Source of the DNA: Gadus chalcogrammus
Lineage: Eukaryota > Chordata > Actinopteri > Gadiformes > Gadidae
Length of the DNA: 64,000 nucleotides
Direction of reading: 5' to 3'
Assembly: GCF_026213295.1 (NCBI RefSeq)
Contig: NC_079420.1
Span: forward strand, 7,274,198 to 7,338,197
The notes under the pieces were generated by a model. It was not told where the DNA came from and searched no databases. It was given only the letters and a program-made list of their open reading frames with translations. Both the position numbers and the translations under genes were made by a program. Positions 55,586 through 64,000 of this stretch are shown one piece after another (positions within the stretch are counted from its first letter, which is position 1; each line of letters begins with the position of its first letter).

Positions 55586-56568
55586 TTCATTGTTAGTACA
55601 AACCAAAGTTTATAAAATACAAAGCCTTTTTGCAGTCTTTGCAATCACCAAAAGGAGATTATGAATTTTGGCAGTAGCTAGTAATACTGCTCAACATAAT
55701 CAGAATATAGGAATAATGTACATGTATGGGTTATCGTGAATACACCCAAACTCGTATTATACTGAGATAACAGAACTCGCTCATGTCCTATTAGCATATC
55801 ATAGGAATATAAACATATGCAAACCTTCTTTATAGTTAGTTACAGTACAATATACACTATGCACAGCAAAAAAAAAAGGAGAAACAAACAAAAGTATGCA
55901 TATTCTCTAGAGGTTGGATACAGTCCTATTAACAAAATAAATCATTTCCATGCACAATCCTGCCTCTGGGTCCGCGGTAGAAGCGCGTTGTCACTGTACA
56001 GTCATTTAGGCTCTATTTACACATTCAACCAAAGGTTCTACGCGTCTGTAAAAAAACGAAAAAGAAAGAAAAAATGAAAATACACAAAAAACACAAAACG
56101 TAAAAACTTGATGCAAGTTAAGTGAACACAAATCTTGTCGGCAGCCTCCGTCGGTCCTCAGGGTAAGTTAATAAGTAAACGGTTGTCCTGGAAAATTAAC
56201 TCTATAAACGATAGCCTCGAGAGAGACACACACACACACACACACACACACGTGAGCGTGCACACCACACACACACGCACACACACGCACGCACGCATTC
56301 ATGGTTAAACAGTCACGCCCGTATACACTGCAGAAATACAATCATAAAACTTGTGGAGTGGAGTCAAAGGGAAATGCACTGCGTGACACTTTTGACAATA
56401 TTCCTTAACATAATGACACAGCCCTGATCAGTAGGGGCGTTCCCTCGGCTTCTTGTTGACCAAGGCATCATTAGGCGTCTCGACCGGGAAGGGTATTGAC
56501 ACGCTCTCGTCTTTATTAAGGGTTTTCTTCTGCAGAAGGAGAAGCAATCTTCTCTGGAGGGTGAGCGA

Positions 56569-56673
<105 letters not shown>

Positions 56674-57672
56674 AAGCGAACACACTGGGGTTTGCATCCT
56701 GACTCGCCCATGTAATCAGTGATTTGTGTTTTTTACAGGAAGGGATCATAACAGTGCCTATACTGGGAGTGCTGCCCTGACCTACAGAGGCCGTAGATTC
56801 AGCCTTGTATGCGTAATAGACAGACATGGCACTCGGGGCCGAGGTCATGTGAGGTGAACCTCATTCTATATCTAGGTCAGATGGGGGGGACAAGAGGTCA
56901 CAAGGTCAACGGGTGTGAATGATGACAAGCCATGCAGCGTTGCAGTGACCTTGGTCACATGGTCACAGGTGAAGCATTCAACAGAGTGATGGAGGGGGAG
57001 GATGCGTGTGGCAGACACAGGAACACGCTGTTGAAGACAATCGCTCTCAGCGGTTGGTTACCAAAGACTACATTTTAGACTTTCCAATTAAATGGGTTTT
57101 TGGATGGATGCTGCATTTACGATGCAACTAAAAAGAGAGATGCCACTTCTTATTTTGTCTTGGGGAAGAATAATGTGTTATGATCATTTGGAGGCAGATG
57201 TCTTCTTAGCATCCACTGCATAAATAGATAAGTATTCATGCCTTTGGGTTTCTAAATAACAAAATGACAAAATATTCAGTGGTTTTAGAATCCAATTAAA
57301 CAGAAAAATAAATCTCCCGAGAGACAAATTACCCACAGCACAAACAAATAAATCAGGAATAACTAGAAGAAAACCTGATTCTAAAAAGAACCACAACAAT
57401 TTTGAGCATTGTTTCACCTAAACCCCTCTTTTCAGTTTACAACGAGACAACACAAAGTCATTCCACACAACCGGGGCGGCGGCCATCTTGTGGACATCGA
57501 CAGGTCACAAAGCGCCACTACAGTACAGAAGCAATGGGCATGTCATGGATGAAGCAGCCATGCAGTGCCAGTGGGGACAGTGTTGTGCAGGTGTGTGGAT
57601 GGGATGGGTCGGTCGGCGTGGTGGGCTGGGCCGCAACTCTGCCGTTCACGGGGGCCGGTCCACCAGGGGGCG

Positions 57673-63426
<5,754 letters not shown>

Positions 63427-64000
63427 CTGTGCACACAAAGAGGGGGGGAAAAGGCACAACAAAGCTCACCGTCGCGTCCCTCAAGGTCAGGTCGATCACA
63501 TGCCACAGAGACGACTCCTTGGTTAGATCTATGAACCTCACAGCTCTTCTAAAAAACGGTTAGAAATCTGCAGTTTTAAAAGTATCGTCTATTAAATAGC
63601 AACGACGTCTTTGGAGTTACAATAAGGAAGATTGCTTTTCGTGCACCTTTCGTGCATTTGAGCCACATTTCAGAACTTCAGCAATGTTATGATGGTATTG
63701 TATGATGATATAATTCCAGTGGAGGTTCTTCACAAAGCTACATTTAGAATGACCAAATGCCATCTTCCTTGACAGAGGTATTCAAATATATGCCGCAAAA
63801 AGGTTTGAAATATAAGATAAACACAATTGACAATGTACCTCCATCAGGCAATAAATGTTGTAGTTCAATCAAAATGTAGTGCAGCTATAGCTGCGAGGGA
63901 GTTGGCCAATAGCTTTACAAACGGTGAAGCCATCATGACAGACGATCCGAGGACAGACAGCAGCCTCAGTACAGGCCAGCATCACTCAACACGTTGTCAC
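63427..64000. other. nrcam intron, right edge of window
   Basis: AT-rich unique sequence with no exon recognised. The preceding FNIII exon must lie beyond 64000. Confidence 0.6.

Overview
The window is vertebrate nuclear DNA, almost certainly from a teleost fish. It has small exons with GT/AG borders, multi-kilobase introns, fish-type tRNA-derived SINE copies, miniature DNA transposons, and an extreme load of di- and tetranucleotide microsatellites. Arrays of 100-200 bp recur every 1-3 kb. That density recalls codfishes (Gadiformes), but the placement is an inference.

Two multi-exon genes, both incomplete and both on the minus strand, account for all coding sequence I can support. At the right end (57673-63426) are the last five coding exons of an nrcam (neuronal cell adhesion molecule) gene: the membrane-proximal fibronectin III domain, the transmembrane segment, and the cytoplasmic tail with its FIGQY ankyrin-binding motif and terminal SFV. 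Its 3' UTR probably runs down to about 55.4 kb. On the left (319-20469) are the first nine coding exons of a contactin-1 (cntn1) gene: signal peptide, Ig1, Ig2, Ig3 and the start of Ig4, 367 codons in one continuous frame when the predicted introns are removed. The rest of cntn1 lies beyond base 1. A 5'-UTR part is joined to the start-codon exon (to about 20556), and a CpG-richer segment ending in a good donor at 51139 is a candidate first exon and promoter. This would make cntn1 intron 1 about 30.6 kb.

Layout: 1-20.5 kb, cntn1 coding exons and introns; 20.5-51.1 kb, cntn1 first intron or upstream DNA, full of microsatellites, SINEs and three MITE-like elements, with no coding exon recognised; 51.4-55.4 kb, the intergenic spacer; 55.4-63.4 kb, nrcam 3' end; 63.4-64 kb, an nrcam intron.

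NrCAM and contactin-1 are neuronal surface proteins of the Ig superfamily, and direct NrCAM-contactin binding is established in the literature. They lie here head-to-tail as neighbours, as I recall NFASC-CNTN2 and CHL1-CNTN6 do in mammals. The most notable local features are tandem repeats abutting cntn1 splice acceptors, where (CT)n arrays appear to serve as the polypyrimidine tract. I found no bacterial-type system, CRISPR array or obviously novel gene system; most long open frames are low-complexity repeat translations.
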